The notes: generated from the letters alone by a model not told the origin. Positions 14,752 through 21,993 are shown, counted from the stretch's first letter. The stretch: DNA of 24,293 nucleotides from JANMQK01 sp031370485 (GCA_031370485.1 JANMQK010000090.1:1-24293), one strand, 5' to 3'. Program-made: numbers and translations.

Positions 14752-15492
14752 TCACCCCTGTCGCTGCGCCCGGCTCATTTGATTGACGAGCCCGCGCGCG
14801 CGCCGGCGTGGATCGCCCTTGTCGAAGACCGCGGAACCTGCGACGAAGATCTGAGCACCTGCACGGTCGAGATCGACGATGTTGTCCGGGCTGACTCCCC
14901 CGTCCACCTCGATGAGCGCCCTGAGCCCCCGCGCTTCAATCGTCCGCTTCAACTCGATGATCTTGGGTAGCACGGACGGTATGAACCGCTGCCCGCCGAA
15001 CCCGGGGTTGCCCTACATCAGCACGACGTAGTCGAGGTCGGGGAGTATCTCGTCCAGCAGGCTCAGGGGCGTGGCCGGATTAAGAACGACCCCGGCGGCG
15101 GCCCCGCACTCCCGGATGCAGGCGACCGTGCGGTTCAGGTGGCGGACAGCTTCCAGGTGGACCGAGATCATGTCCGCCCCCGCGCTGATGAAACGCTCGA
15201 TATACCGGTCCGGCTCTTCGATCATCAGATGGACGTCCAGCGGCAATCGGGTTGTCCGGCGAATCGATTGCACGACGGGAAGCCCGATCGTCAGGTTCGG
15301 CACGAAGTGCCCGTCCATGACGTCGAGATGGAACAGCCTGGCACCCCCCGACTCGGCCGCGCGGATCTGGTCCGCCAGATGACCGAAATCGGCCGAAAGC
15401 ACGGAAGGGGCCAGGGCCGGGATGGAAGGCAGGCGTGCCCGGCCGCGGCGCTCCCGGCCCTGCTTAGAGGCGCGGGCGACTCTAGGGCCCAT
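14752..15492 (-). pseudogene. rpe: ribulose-phosphate 3-epimerase, interrupted by an in-frame TAG
   Basis: Rpe interconverts ribulose 5-phosphate and xylulose 5-phosphate in the pentose phosphate pathway. Read through the TAG, the gene gives a 246-residue product with conserved residues in place: LAPSVLSADF (27-36), HLDVMDGHFVPN (55-66), LPLDVHLMIE (83-92), PGFGGQRF (163-170), EVDGGVSPDN (195-204, with the second catalytic Asp at 197) and GSAVF near the end. Codon 160 (15013-15015) is TAG where homologues have Ser or Thr of M-S-V-N-P-G-F-G-G-Q, and the next codon is GGC (Gly) rather than Val. There is no frameshift. The ATG at 15492 overlaps the PASTA stop by 11 nt and has GGGGAG upstream; the N-terminus is about 25 residues longer than usual. 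It may be a recent pseudogene, a readthrough gene or a sequence error. Confidence 0.85.
15013..15015 (-). other. in-frame amber codon in rpe
   Basis: TAG follows ATG (codon 159, TACGTCGTGCTGATG context) and precedes GGC-AAC-CCC. Typical homologues would have TCG/TCC-GTC-AAC-CCC, so the difference is two nearby substitutions and no length change. Confidence 0.9.
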
Positions 15493-16321
15493 CCTCGCTC
15501 CCCTGCCCCACCGACAACAAGATGAGGTCGCCGCTTTTTACCGGATAACCTGCCTCGGGACTCTGGGCGACGACCATCCCCCGCGCGTCGGGTTGGGCAG
15601 GATCGCGGCGGACAGGCCCGGGCTTCAACCCCGCCCTGCTCAGCAGGGACACCGCTTCCCCTTCGGGGCGTCCCGTGAGTGCTGGCATCACAAAAGTCCG
15701 CGGTGGTGTCCCACGGCTGATCAACAGGCTGACCTTCCCTTCTCCCACACCCGCGCTCCCGGGAAGCGGATCCTGGGCCATCACCACGTTTTCATCCTCG
15801 CGGCGCGAGTAGGCATACACCTGGCCGCCTACCCTCAGACCCTGCTGTTGGAGGGTGATCTGCGCCTTGCGGGCCACCACGCCACGGAGATCGGGAATCG
15901 CGGTGATTTTCAGCCCGAGGCTTACCACGACCTTCACCTTGCGCTGCTGCTTGATATCGGTTCCAGGCAGCGGATCCTGCGCCAGAACGCGTCCCACGTC
16001 GACGCGCGCATCGTTCCGCTGGGCCGCCTCCTCCAGAGTCAACCTGCTGGCCTTGAGCATGGCCGCCGCCTCGGCGGTCGTCATCTCCGTAAGGTCTGGC
16101 ACCTGCACGTCCCGGCTCGAAATCGATCGTCGTACCGTGAAGTAGGCACTGAGGGATGCGACCACAGCCAAGGCGACGCCGTAGGCGCCGATCTTCACGG
16201 CCCACAGCATGTATCGCCGCAGCACACGCTTGTCCACGATGCGTCGCGGTTTCCAGAAGTTGTTGAAAATACAGCCTCCCCGCGCCTTGGACCGAGGCAT
16301 GGTAGCACAGCAGGACGGCAA
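15482..16321 (-). CDS. membrane-anchored protein with three PASTA domains
   Basis: The 279-residue product has a basic cytoplasmic N-terminus, one transmembrane segment (about 39-63), and three tandem PASTA domains outside (about 71-137, 138-204, 208-272). Each has the V-P-x-L/D-L opening and a conserved A-Q-x-P-x-x-G block (AQDPLPG, AQDPLPG, AQSPEAG). PASTA domains bind peptidoglycan fragments and are best known from Ser/Thr kinases and penicillin-binding proteins; neither catalytic domain is present here. The start is uncertain: ATG 16321 lacks a Shine-Dalgarno, and an ATG at codon 8 or a GTG at codon 29 are alternatives that keep the transmembrane segment. It lies 17 nt after rsmB. A cell-wall sensing or scaffold role is inference. 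Confidence 0.88.
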   Translation of the reverse strand: MPSCCATMPRSKARGGCIFNNFWKPRRIVDKRVLRRYMLWAVKIGAYGVALAVVASLSAYFTVRRSISSRDVQVPDLTEMTTAEAAAMLKASRLTLEEAAQRNDARVDVGRVLAQDPLPGTDIKQQRKVKVVVSLGLKITAIPDLRGVVARKAQITLQQQGLRVGGQVYAYSRREDENVVMAQDPLPGSAGVGEGKVSLLISRGTPPRTFVMPALTGRPEGEAVSLLSRAGLKPGPVRRDPAQPDARGMVVAQSPEAGYPVKSGDLILLSVGQGSEDGP

Positions 16322-16338
16322 CGCAAAGGCGGGCTTTC

Positions 16339-17733
16339 CTAGGGTTCCGGGCTCCTGACAATCACGGCCGCGAAGAATCCGTCGAGGTCATCGCGGTGTG
16401 GCAGTGTCCTGAGATAGCCGCTCTCATCCACAAGTCGCCGCAGAGTCCCCGTCAGCAGCGAACGAGCGTCCACGACCGTCAGCTGGCGCCGCGCCCTCAG
16501 AAGGGCGGCGACCCGGTCGGGCCCTTCCTCGGGCTCGAGGCTGCAGACGGCATAGACGAGTCTTCCGCCAGGCGCCAGGAGTTCAGAGGCCGCGAGGAGC
16601 GCTTCGTCCTGCAGCCGCGCGAAGCGCTCGATGTCATCGGCGCTGCGCCGCCAGCGGATCTCCGGATGGCGCCGGATGATGCCCGTGCCCGAGCATGGAG
16701 CATCCAGAAGAATCCTGTGGAATCGTGCCCTCACCGCGGGGCGCGTCACGTCCATCGCGACTGCTAGAATCGAATCGACACCCATCCGATGCGCATTGAG
16801 CGAGAGGGATTTCAACCGGGTCAGGCTGACATCCGCGGCGATGACGATGCCTGCCTCAGTGGGCAGAGACTCCGCCAATGCCAGAACCTTACCTCCCGGC
16901 GCGGCACACAGATCGATGAGATTCTCGCCCGCGGAGAGCGGGAGCAGCAGCCGGGCGACAATTTGCGAGGCCTCGTCCTGTATATAGAAGCCTCCGCCGC
17001 GGAACAGCGCGGAGTGCTGGGGCGATCCTCTCACGACACGAAGGGCGCCCTCCAGGACAGGGGAAGCGATCGTCGTGATGCCCTCGCGGGCAAGCGCCCC
17101 TGCAAGGGCGTCCGCCCCCTCACCCCGGCGCGCGGGGCGGAGTACGATGGGGGCCGGGCGATTGAAAGCTTTGAGAAGCGCTTCGCACTCCGACGCCCCG
17201 AATTGCTCCAGGAATCGTTCCACGAGAAACCGCGGGAATGACTGGGTGCTCTCCAGATACGCGACCAGCTCCCCTGGCTGCGGATCGGGGCCGGGGCGTT
17301 CTGGAGGCGACACACGTCCCTCGTCGATGGCACGACAGGCGGCGCGCAGTACGGCGTTCGCGAATGCCGCAGGAGCCTGGCCGCGTCGGGCGCGCACAAG
17401 ACTCACAGCCTCGTTCACCGCGGCGGAGCGCGGCACTCGTGTCAGAAACAGGATCTGGTAGATCGCCACGCGGAGCGCGGTCAGGACCGGCGCATCGATT
17501 TCCGTGAGCGGCCTGCTTGAAACCCCGGCGAGAAGTGCGTCGAGGACTCGTCGGCGGCGCAGGACTCCGTAAACGATCTCGGTGGTCAGCGCTCGCTCGC
17601 GATCGTCAACGGCGGGCGGAATCGCGGCCAGCAGGGCGTTGGAGTGGCCGCGGCCCGCTTCGACCCGATCGAGAATTTCTGCCGCCGTAGAGCGGGCGTT
17701 GAATCTACTGGCCGGCGGTCGGGGCAAAATCAT
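16339..17733 (-). CDS. rsmB: 16S rRNA (cytosine(967)-C(5))-methyltransferase
   Basis: RsmB methylates C967 of 16S rRNA using S-adenosylmethionine. The 464-residue product has an N-terminal NusB-like RNA-binding domain (about 10-145), then the Rossmann methyltransferase domain. The S-adenosylmethionine loop DLCAAPGGK is at 274-282, DAPCSGTG carries one conserved Cys (347), and VYAVCSLEPEE carries the catalytic Cys (397). The frame extends to an ATG at 17757, but ATG 17733 is preferred because the family N-terminus (SRFNARSTAAEIL) starts shortly after it and a G-rich stretch precedes it. It overlaps the 3-prime end of fmt by 29 nt. The fmt-rsmB pair is a common bacterial arrangement. Confidence 0.94.
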   Translation of the reverse strand: MILPRPPASRFNARSTAAEILDRVEAGRGHSNALLAAIPPAVDDRERALTTEIVYGVLRRRRVLDALLAGVSSRPLTEIDAPVLTALRVAIYQILFLTRVPRSAAVNEAVSLVRARRGQAPAAFANAVLRAACRAIDEGRVSPPERPGPDPQPGELVAYLESTQSFPRFLVERFLEQFGASECEALLKAFNRPAPIVLRPARRGEGADALAGALAREGITTIASPVLEGALRVVRGSPQHSALFRGGGFYIQDEASQIVARLLLPLSAGENLIDLCAAPGGKVLALAESLPTEAGIVIAADVSLTRLKSLSLNAHRMGVDSILAVAMDVTRPAVRARFHRILLDAPCSGTGIIRRHPEIRWRRSADDIERFARLQDEALLAASELLAPGGRLVYAVCSLEPEEGPDRVAALLRARRQLTVVDARSLLTGTLRRLVDESGYLRTLPHRDDLDGFFAAVIVRSPEP

Positions 17734-18670
17734 CCCCCAGGCGGACCAGCCGCCCATTCACGGCGTCCTGCGCCGAAATCGCCTTCCGACCAGGGAAACG
17801 CACCTCAAGGAGGTCGAGCCGCGTGTCCTCGCCGCAACGAACGCTTATCCGGCCCGCCTCGATTCCCAGCACCCGCCCCGGCGGAGCCTGGCGGTCCTCC
17901 GGGCCGCCCGGTCCCGGCGAGGGAGTGGCCCGCAGGATCTGGACCACCTGCCCGCGCAGCAGCGTGCGTCCCAGTGGCCACGGATTGCAGCCACGGATCT
18001 TCCGCGCGATGATATTGGCGGTCGCATGCCAATCAATCCGTCCATCCACACGGGCAAGCGGCGGAGCGGTTCTGAAGACTCCCGCCTCCTGCGGACGGGG
18101 AACCAACGCACCGCGTGCGTGGAGACTCAGAGTTTCCATAAGTACCGCTGCGCCCAGATGGGAGAGCCGAGAGGTCAACTCGCCGGCGGTCTCCTCGGGG
18201 CCGATGGGGCATTCCCTCTGAAGGAGAATTTCCCCGGTATCCAATCCGCGCGCCATCTTCATGGTCGTTACGCCGGTCGTCGACTCTCCGGCCATGATTG
18301 CCCGCGCGACGGGCGCGGCTCCCCGGAAGTGGGGCAGGAGCGAGGCGTGGACATTGATGCACCAGCGCGCGGGGATCGCCAGCACTTCGGGCGGGAGAAT
18401 CTGTCCATACGCGACCACCACGGCCACGTCGGCGGCGAGAGCTGCGAGTCGATGCTGGAAGTCGGAATCGCGGAGGGACTCCGGTTGTAGGACAGCCAGG
18501 CCCATCCGCGCCGATTCGAACTTGACCGGCGAGGGGGAGGGTTGCGACATGCGGTGGCGCCGGGGTCTGTCGGGCCTGGTGACGACGGCAAGGATCTTGT
18601 AGTCCTCGTCGGCGAGCGCCCGCAGGGAAGGGACAGCGAAATCGGGTGTGCCCATGAAGACGAGCCGCAC
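17705..18670 (-). CDS. fmt: methionyl-tRNA formyltransferase
   Basis: Fmt formylates initiator methionyl-tRNA using 10-formyltetrahydrofolate, preparing it for translation initiation. The 321-residue product has the family order: MRLVFMGTPDFAVPSL (1-16) opens the formyltransferase domain, followed by VVAYGQILP (86-94). The catalytic triad is Asn106, His108 and Asp144 (INVHASLLPHFRGAAP and GLDTGEI), matching the E. coli positions closely. The C-terminal OB-like domain follows from about residue 205. The start is GTG, supported by a GAGGGG Shine-Dalgarno (18676-18681) with 5-nt spacing that overlaps the def stop. Gene pairing with def, whose product removes the formyl group later, is classical. 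Confidence 0.97.
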   Translation of the reverse strand: MRLVFMGTPDFAVPSLRALADEDYKILAVVTRPDRPRRHRMSQPSPSPVKFESARMGLAVLQPESLRDSDFQHRLAALAADVAVVVAYGQILPPEVLAIPARWCINVHASLLPHFRGAAPVARAIMAGESTTGVTTMKMARGLDTGEILLQRECPIGPEETAGELTSRLSHLGAAVLMETLSLHARGALVPRPQEAGVFRTAPPLARVDGRIDWHATANIIARKIRGCNPWPLGRTLLRGQVVQILRATPSPGPGGPEDRQAPPGRVLGIEAGRISVRCGEDTRLDLLEVRFPGRKAISAQDAVNGRLVRLGDDFAPTAGQ

Positions 18671-18675
18671 GGCCG

Positions 18676-18681
18676 CCCCTC
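18676..18681 (-). promoter_or_regulatory. Shine-Dalgarno of fmt overlapping the def stop
   Basis: GAGGGG lies 5 nt before the fmt GTG and shares bases with the def TGA, which suggests coupled translation of def and fmt. Confidence 0.7.
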
Positions 18682-19207
18682 AGGCGGGAACCAGTTGCCA
18701 GTCCCCTGCACGAATGCGCTTCTGGACCTTTTTCTTGATGAGACGGCGTTTGAGGGCGCTCAGGTGCTCGATGAAGAGCCGTCCATCCAAATGATCAAGC
18801 TCATGGTTGAAGGCCCGGGCGAGAAGCCCCTTTCCTTCGAGCCTCCGCATCCTACCATCGAGATCCAGCGCTTCGACAAGGCAACGTTCGGGCCGCCAGA
18901 CGCTCTCGGTGAAGCCGGGAAGGCTCAGGCACCCCTCGTCCTCGCGGTAGGAGCCCTCGCTCTCCAGGATGCGAGGATTTATCAGGACGAGGATCTGGGT
19001 GGGATCCTCGCCGCAGCTGAGGTCCACGACGGCGATCCTCCGGGTGACACCAATCTGGTTCGCGGCCAGGCCCACACCGGGGGCAGCGTGCATTGTCTCT
19101 ATCATGTCCGCCACCAAGCGGCGAAGATCGTCCTCGATCCCGCTGACCTCTTCCGAAGCGGTCAGCAGTATTTCGTGCGGATAGCGCAAGATCGGCAGAA
19201 TTGACAT
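18680..19207 (-). CDS. def: peptide deformylase
   Basis: Def removes the N-formyl group from nascent proteins; it is a metal enzyme. The 175-residue product carries all three family motifs: GVGLAANQIG (44-53), EGCLSLPG (91-98, with metal ligand Cys93) and HELDH (135-139, two His ligands and the catalytic Glu). A basic C-terminal tail (LKRRLIKKKVQKRIR) is longer than the E. coli core. The ATG at 19207 gives the standard MSILPILRYP opening. No Shine-Dalgarno lies before it, and the predicted promoter ends only 9 nt upstream, so the mRNA may be almost leaderless. It is the first gene of the ten-gene operon. Confidence 0.97.
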   Translation of the reverse strand: MSILPILRYPHEILLTASEEVSGIEDDLRRLVADMIETMHAAPGVGLAANQIGVTRRIAVVDLSCGEDPTQILVLINPRILESEGSYREDEGCLSLPGFTESVWRPERCLVEALDLDGRMRRLEGKGLLARAFNHELDHLDGRLFIEHLSALKRRLIKKKVQKRIRAGDWQLVPA

Positions 19208-19216
19208 CGGGGGCGG

Positions 19217-19246
19217 TATCTATCACACGGGTCCGCGTCGGGTCAA
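19217..19246 (-). promoter_or_regulatory. putative promoter of the def operon
   Basis: On the minus strand TTGACC (19241-19246) is followed after 18 nt by TAGATA (19217-19222), with TGA before the -10 resembling an extended -10. The expected start is about 3 nt before the def ATG. The -35 is good; the -10 matches consensus at only three positions. Confidence 0.45.
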
Positions 19247-19274
19247 GAAAACGTGGGAGCGAGAGCTTCGCGGC

Positions 19275-21293
19275 TCAGCGCTTCCCTTCGCCCCGCCGTG
19301 GCTTTTCTTTCGGCTTCTCGCCGGAACCGGGTCTTGATTTTCCGGGCTGCCCGGACCGACTCCGTTCAGGCGGTGCCGGTTCCTTGCCGACCCCAGAGCC
19401 GGACCGACGGGCACCCTCGAAGAGCCTCTCAACGGCGTGGCCACGCAGACGCTCTGCCGGGGACCGGTTCGGCGGCGAATCCTCCCGAGAGGGACCCGCG
19501 GGACCGGAGCGATCCGTCTCGCCGGCGGGAGCAGCCGGGGCATTCCCCGGTGCCGCCGGTGCGAACCGGCGTTCCTTTCCACGAGCCTGGCCACGCACCT
19601 CGGTTCCCGACCCTGTCTCGCCGCGATTGTCTGACCCCGCTGGCCGGGACGGTCCCGTCTGGGGACGAGACCCACTCGGCGGGCCCGGTGGAATTGCCGA
19701 GGACCCGGGCAATTGTTGCGGCGCCCGCGACGGAGCCGGTCTGGGCGCGGCGGTCCCGGGTGTTCCGAAGCCAGGGCCCACCGGGAATCGACGCACATCC
19801 GGACGGCCCCGAGGCGCGGGGCCGGGGGTCCGGTTCATCTTGTCCTCCGGTCGCACGACTGGGTCGGTGCTACGGCCCGGTGTGCTCCGCGGCGCCCCGC
19901 CTCGACTGGAGCCTCGCTCGCGCACGCGGAAGGATACCGGTTCCCCCGGCCGCACGTTGGGGTCCGGCAGGGACTCGCGTGCACCCCGCACCTTCTCGAC
20001 GAGCCTTCGTCCCTGCTCCGGGCGAGCGGCGATCGCACGAGGATCGAATTGGGGCAGACGCTGCGTAAGGACAACCTCCGTGCCCCTCGGGAGCCGATCC
20101 CCTCTCACTAGGTGCCTGGACATACCACGTCGAGAGAACTGATCAACCGGGGCGAACCGCCACCCTCGGGGATCCAGTCGTGTGACATTGATCGTGGTCA
20201 GGCGAATCACGTTGCCGCTTTGAAACACCGGCCTGTCATAGTAGTTGAGCGGGCTCCAACCCACATATGAAGGGCCGACGGCGAAGCTCACCCAGGCTCC
20301 ACGCCAGCGCGCGCCCGGAATCCAGACCCAGCCGATATTGCTCACCAGGTCCCATCGGCCATAATGGTAGGGTGCCCAGCCCCAGACATCCTCGGATACC
20401 CACACCCAGCCCGCAGGGCACCAGGTCCAATGGCCAGTCACATACGGGCCCCAGGAGCCGACATAGGCCGGTCTCCAGACCCATCCGTAGGTGGGGACGC
20501 TATGCCAGGCTCCGTACGCCGCGAGCTCGCCCAGGTACGGATGAACTTCCTGGGGCACCTCCCGCTCGATCTCCCCATACGGGTCCCGCTCTTCCGCTCT
20601 TCGAAAGTAGGCATCACTGCGGTCCTGGCAGAATTGGTCGAAATCATCAGCTCTCAGCGTATTGAAACGACGCGGATCCGCCGGGGAGCGGCGACTACGT
20701 GCGCTGCTCCGCTCTCCGCTGCGCACCAGCACCGAACCCGTGTCACCCGACAGTTCGGCAACCCCGCGGATTGAAGAGACCGTCGTTACTCCGGAGTCCG
20801 AGTCGATGCGGAAGGAGCCGGCGGAGAGCAGGTAAATGGACCCGGCCCCTGCATCGATTTGGAAGACATGTTCGGAGGACGGCGACTCGCGGACCTCGAT
20901 CCGAAGGCTACCTTGTTCAAGAGCGAGCAGGGTTGCCGGTTCGTTTGGATTATCGATGTCGGAGAGGCTGCGGACGCTCAACCGAGTTCCCTGGTCCATC
21001 CAGACGACTGAAGAGTCCGCCAGCTGGATTTCGGCGCGGCCCGAATCCGTCCACAAGCGATCACCTGGGGCGACCGGGCTATTGATCGCGGCCTCAGTGA
21101 TCTCCTGCTCAACGCTCGATTGGGTCGTCAGCCCGCCAACAATGTAGCGTACGCGTGCGTAGTTCGCTCCCGCCGGGTCATCCTGGGCCATAACCGGCCG
21201 GTCGTGACCAGCCACTTCGAGGAGCCCCAAGACCGCCATGGCAAGGGCAAATCGTCCTAACGGGGAATACGTTGATTGCCGCATGGAATTCAT
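19275..21293 (-). CDS. secreted FecR-domain / DUF6600 protein with low-complexity tail
   Basis: The 672-residue protein has a signal peptide (hydrophobic about 14-28, cleavage probably near VMAQ, 34-37). A FecR-like beta domain follows (about 75-195: RAEIQLADSSVVWMDQGTRL, LEQGSLRIEV, VSSIRGVAEL). Next is a Trp/Tyr-rich DUF6600 repeat region (about 258-350) with repeated W-x-W and G-W-x-W units such as YGWVWRP, GWVWVSEDVWGWAPY and GWVWIPGARW. The last 200 residues are Pro/Gly/Arg/Ser-rich and probably disordered. No transmembrane anchor follows. The function is unknown; an envelope or extracellular scaffold is a guess. I chose ATG 21293 (not an upstream start at 21329) because GAGGAAGG sits just before it. 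A sigma54-like promoter lies upstream, and no TonB receptor or sigma factor gene adjoins it, unlike classical fecR. Confidence 0.85.
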   Translation of the reverse strand: MNSMRQSTYSPLGRFALAMAVLGLLEVAGHDRPVMAQDDPAGANYARVRYIVGGLTTQSSVEQEITEAAINSPVAPGDRLWTDSGRAEIQLADSSVVWMDQGTRLSVRSLSDIDNPNEPATLLALEQGSLRIEVRESPSSEHVFQIDAGAGSIYLLSAGSFRIDSDSGVTTVSSIRGVAELSGDTGSVLVRSGERSSARSRRSPADPRRFNTLRADDFDQFCQDRSDAYFRRAEERDPYGEIEREVPQEVHPYLGELAAYGAWHSVPTYGWVWRPAYVGSWGPYVTGHWTWCPAGWVWVSEDVWGWAPYHYGRWDLVSNIGWVWIPGARWRGAWVSFAVGPSYVGWSPLNYYDRPVFQSGNVIRLTTINVTRLDPRGWRFAPVDQFSRRGMSRHLVRGDRLPRGTEVVLTQRLPQFDPRAIAARPEQGRRLVEKVRGARESLPDPNVRPGEPVSFRVRERGSSRGGAPRSTPGRSTDPVVRPEDKMNRTPGPAPRGRPDVRRFPVGPGFGTPGTAAPRPAPSRAPQQLPGSSAIPPGPPSGSRPQTGPSRPAGSDNRGETGSGTEVRGQARGKERRFAPAAPGNAPAAPAGETDRSGPAGPSREDSPPNRSPAERLRGHAVERLFEGARRSGSGVGKEPAPPERSRSGQPGKSRPGSGEKPKEKPRRGEGKR

Positions 21294-21340
21294 CCCGCCT
21301 TCCTCGGCCCGTAGCGTCGCCACAGGCACACCCTAGGATT

Positions 21341-21356
21341 AGCCAATTCCATGCCA
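21341..21356 (-). promoter_or_regulatory. sigma54-like (-24/-12) promoter for the FecR/DUF6600 gene
   Basis: The minus-strand sequence TGGCATGGAATTGGCT fits the sigma54 consensus TGGCACG-R-N3-TTGCW at 14 of 16 positions counted with degenerate sites, including the invariant GG and GC separated by exactly 10 nt. Transcription would start near 21330, leaving a leader of about 37 nt with a GAGGAAGG ribosome-binding site. No good sigma70 site competes in this stretch. No sigma54 activator gene is in the window. Confidence 0.55.
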
Positions 21357-21459
21357 TCGTGGTCCCCTCTGGGCCTCACCCTAAGTCCCGATGCGATCAC
21401 GATGTCGGCCGCTCCTGGACACCCACGGCGAGGCGTGTTGTCCGGGTCACGATCAACCC

Positions 21460-21475
21460 GTCCTGCATCTAGGAC
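21460..21475. repeat. short inverted repeat upstream of the 21518 gene promoter
   Basis: GTCCT and AGGAC flank six bases, ending 7 nt before the -35 hexamer at 21483. The position would suit a regulator site, but the repeat is short and could be chance. Confidence 0.25.
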
Positions 21476-21482
21476 AGGCAAC

Positions 21483-21511
21483 TTGATGCTCGCAAGCCGC
21501 CGTCCTATACT
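21483..21511 (+). promoter_or_regulatory. sigma70-like promoter predicting a leaderless transcript
   Basis: TTGATG (21483-21488), 17 nt, then TATACT (21506-21511, five of six positions). The ATG follows after 6 nt, so transcription starting 7 nt past the -10 would begin on the A of the ATG at 21518. No Shine-Dalgarno is present. Confidence 0.55.
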
Positions 21512-21517
21512 TCCGGC

Positions 21518-21988
21518 ATGTCCCTTGGATCACAGCCCCTTCGCGTCAAGCTCGCCGCGCTCGGCATTCTGCTCTTCGTGGCGCCCGCATGCCTCGGCGC
21601 GTCCAGTCGAAAACATCCGGTTCGCGACGCCAAACCGGACCGGCCCCGATTGAAGCTAGTCGTGGATCCCTCGGTCGGATTCCCTCCAGTGACAGCAGTG
21701 CTCACCGGGCAAATGACTGGAGTCGAAGTCAATGACCCCAACTTCTGTCATGCGGCCGTGACCTGGACCCGGGTCGATCCAGGGCAGACCGAGGATTCCC
21801 CATTCAGGGTCCGGGAGGATCCTGTCTGCCTGCATCCCTCGGAGGAGAGCCACGTCGCCACCTCCTACACCAAGACTTTCGTGCTCTACAACCCGGGGTC
21901 CTACCTGTTCAGGCTGGTCATCGAGGGCAAGGACCGCACGAAGGTGCAGTCGGGGTATGCGAAGGTTGAGGTTCTTCGCCCGCAATAA
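21518..21988 (+). CDS. small secreted protein of unknown function, Ig/PKD-like
   Basis: I do not recognise the family. The 156-residue product begins with a basic end and a hydrophobic stretch (about 9-24) that looks like a signal peptide, with probable cleavage after CLGA (25-28). The mature part is beta-rich: LKLVVDPSVGFPPVTAVL opens it. Cys77 and Cys104 could form a disulfide, and VLYNPGSYLFRLVIEG followed by SGYAKVEVLR closes it in the manner of PKD or other immunoglobulin-like domains. It is divergent from the FecR/DUF6600 gene and convergent with the AsmA gene, 5 nt from its stop. No Shine-Dalgarno precedes the ATG, and the promoter suggests leaderless translation. Function and partners are unknown. 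Confidence 0.75.
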   Translation: MSLGSQPLRVKLAALGILLFVAPACLGASSRKHPVRDAKPDRPRLKLVVDPSVGFPPVTAVLTGQMTGVEVNDPNFCHAAVTWTRVDPGQTEDSPFRVREDPVCLHPSEESHVATSYTKTFVLYNPGSYLFRLVIEGKDRTKVQSGYAKVEVLRPQ

Positions 21989-21993
21989 CCGGG

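Noticed and set aside
14752..15492. TAG reassigned to an amino acid in this genome
   Set aside because: At least six other genes in the window end properly at TAG at the expected family length, so general recoding is not supported.
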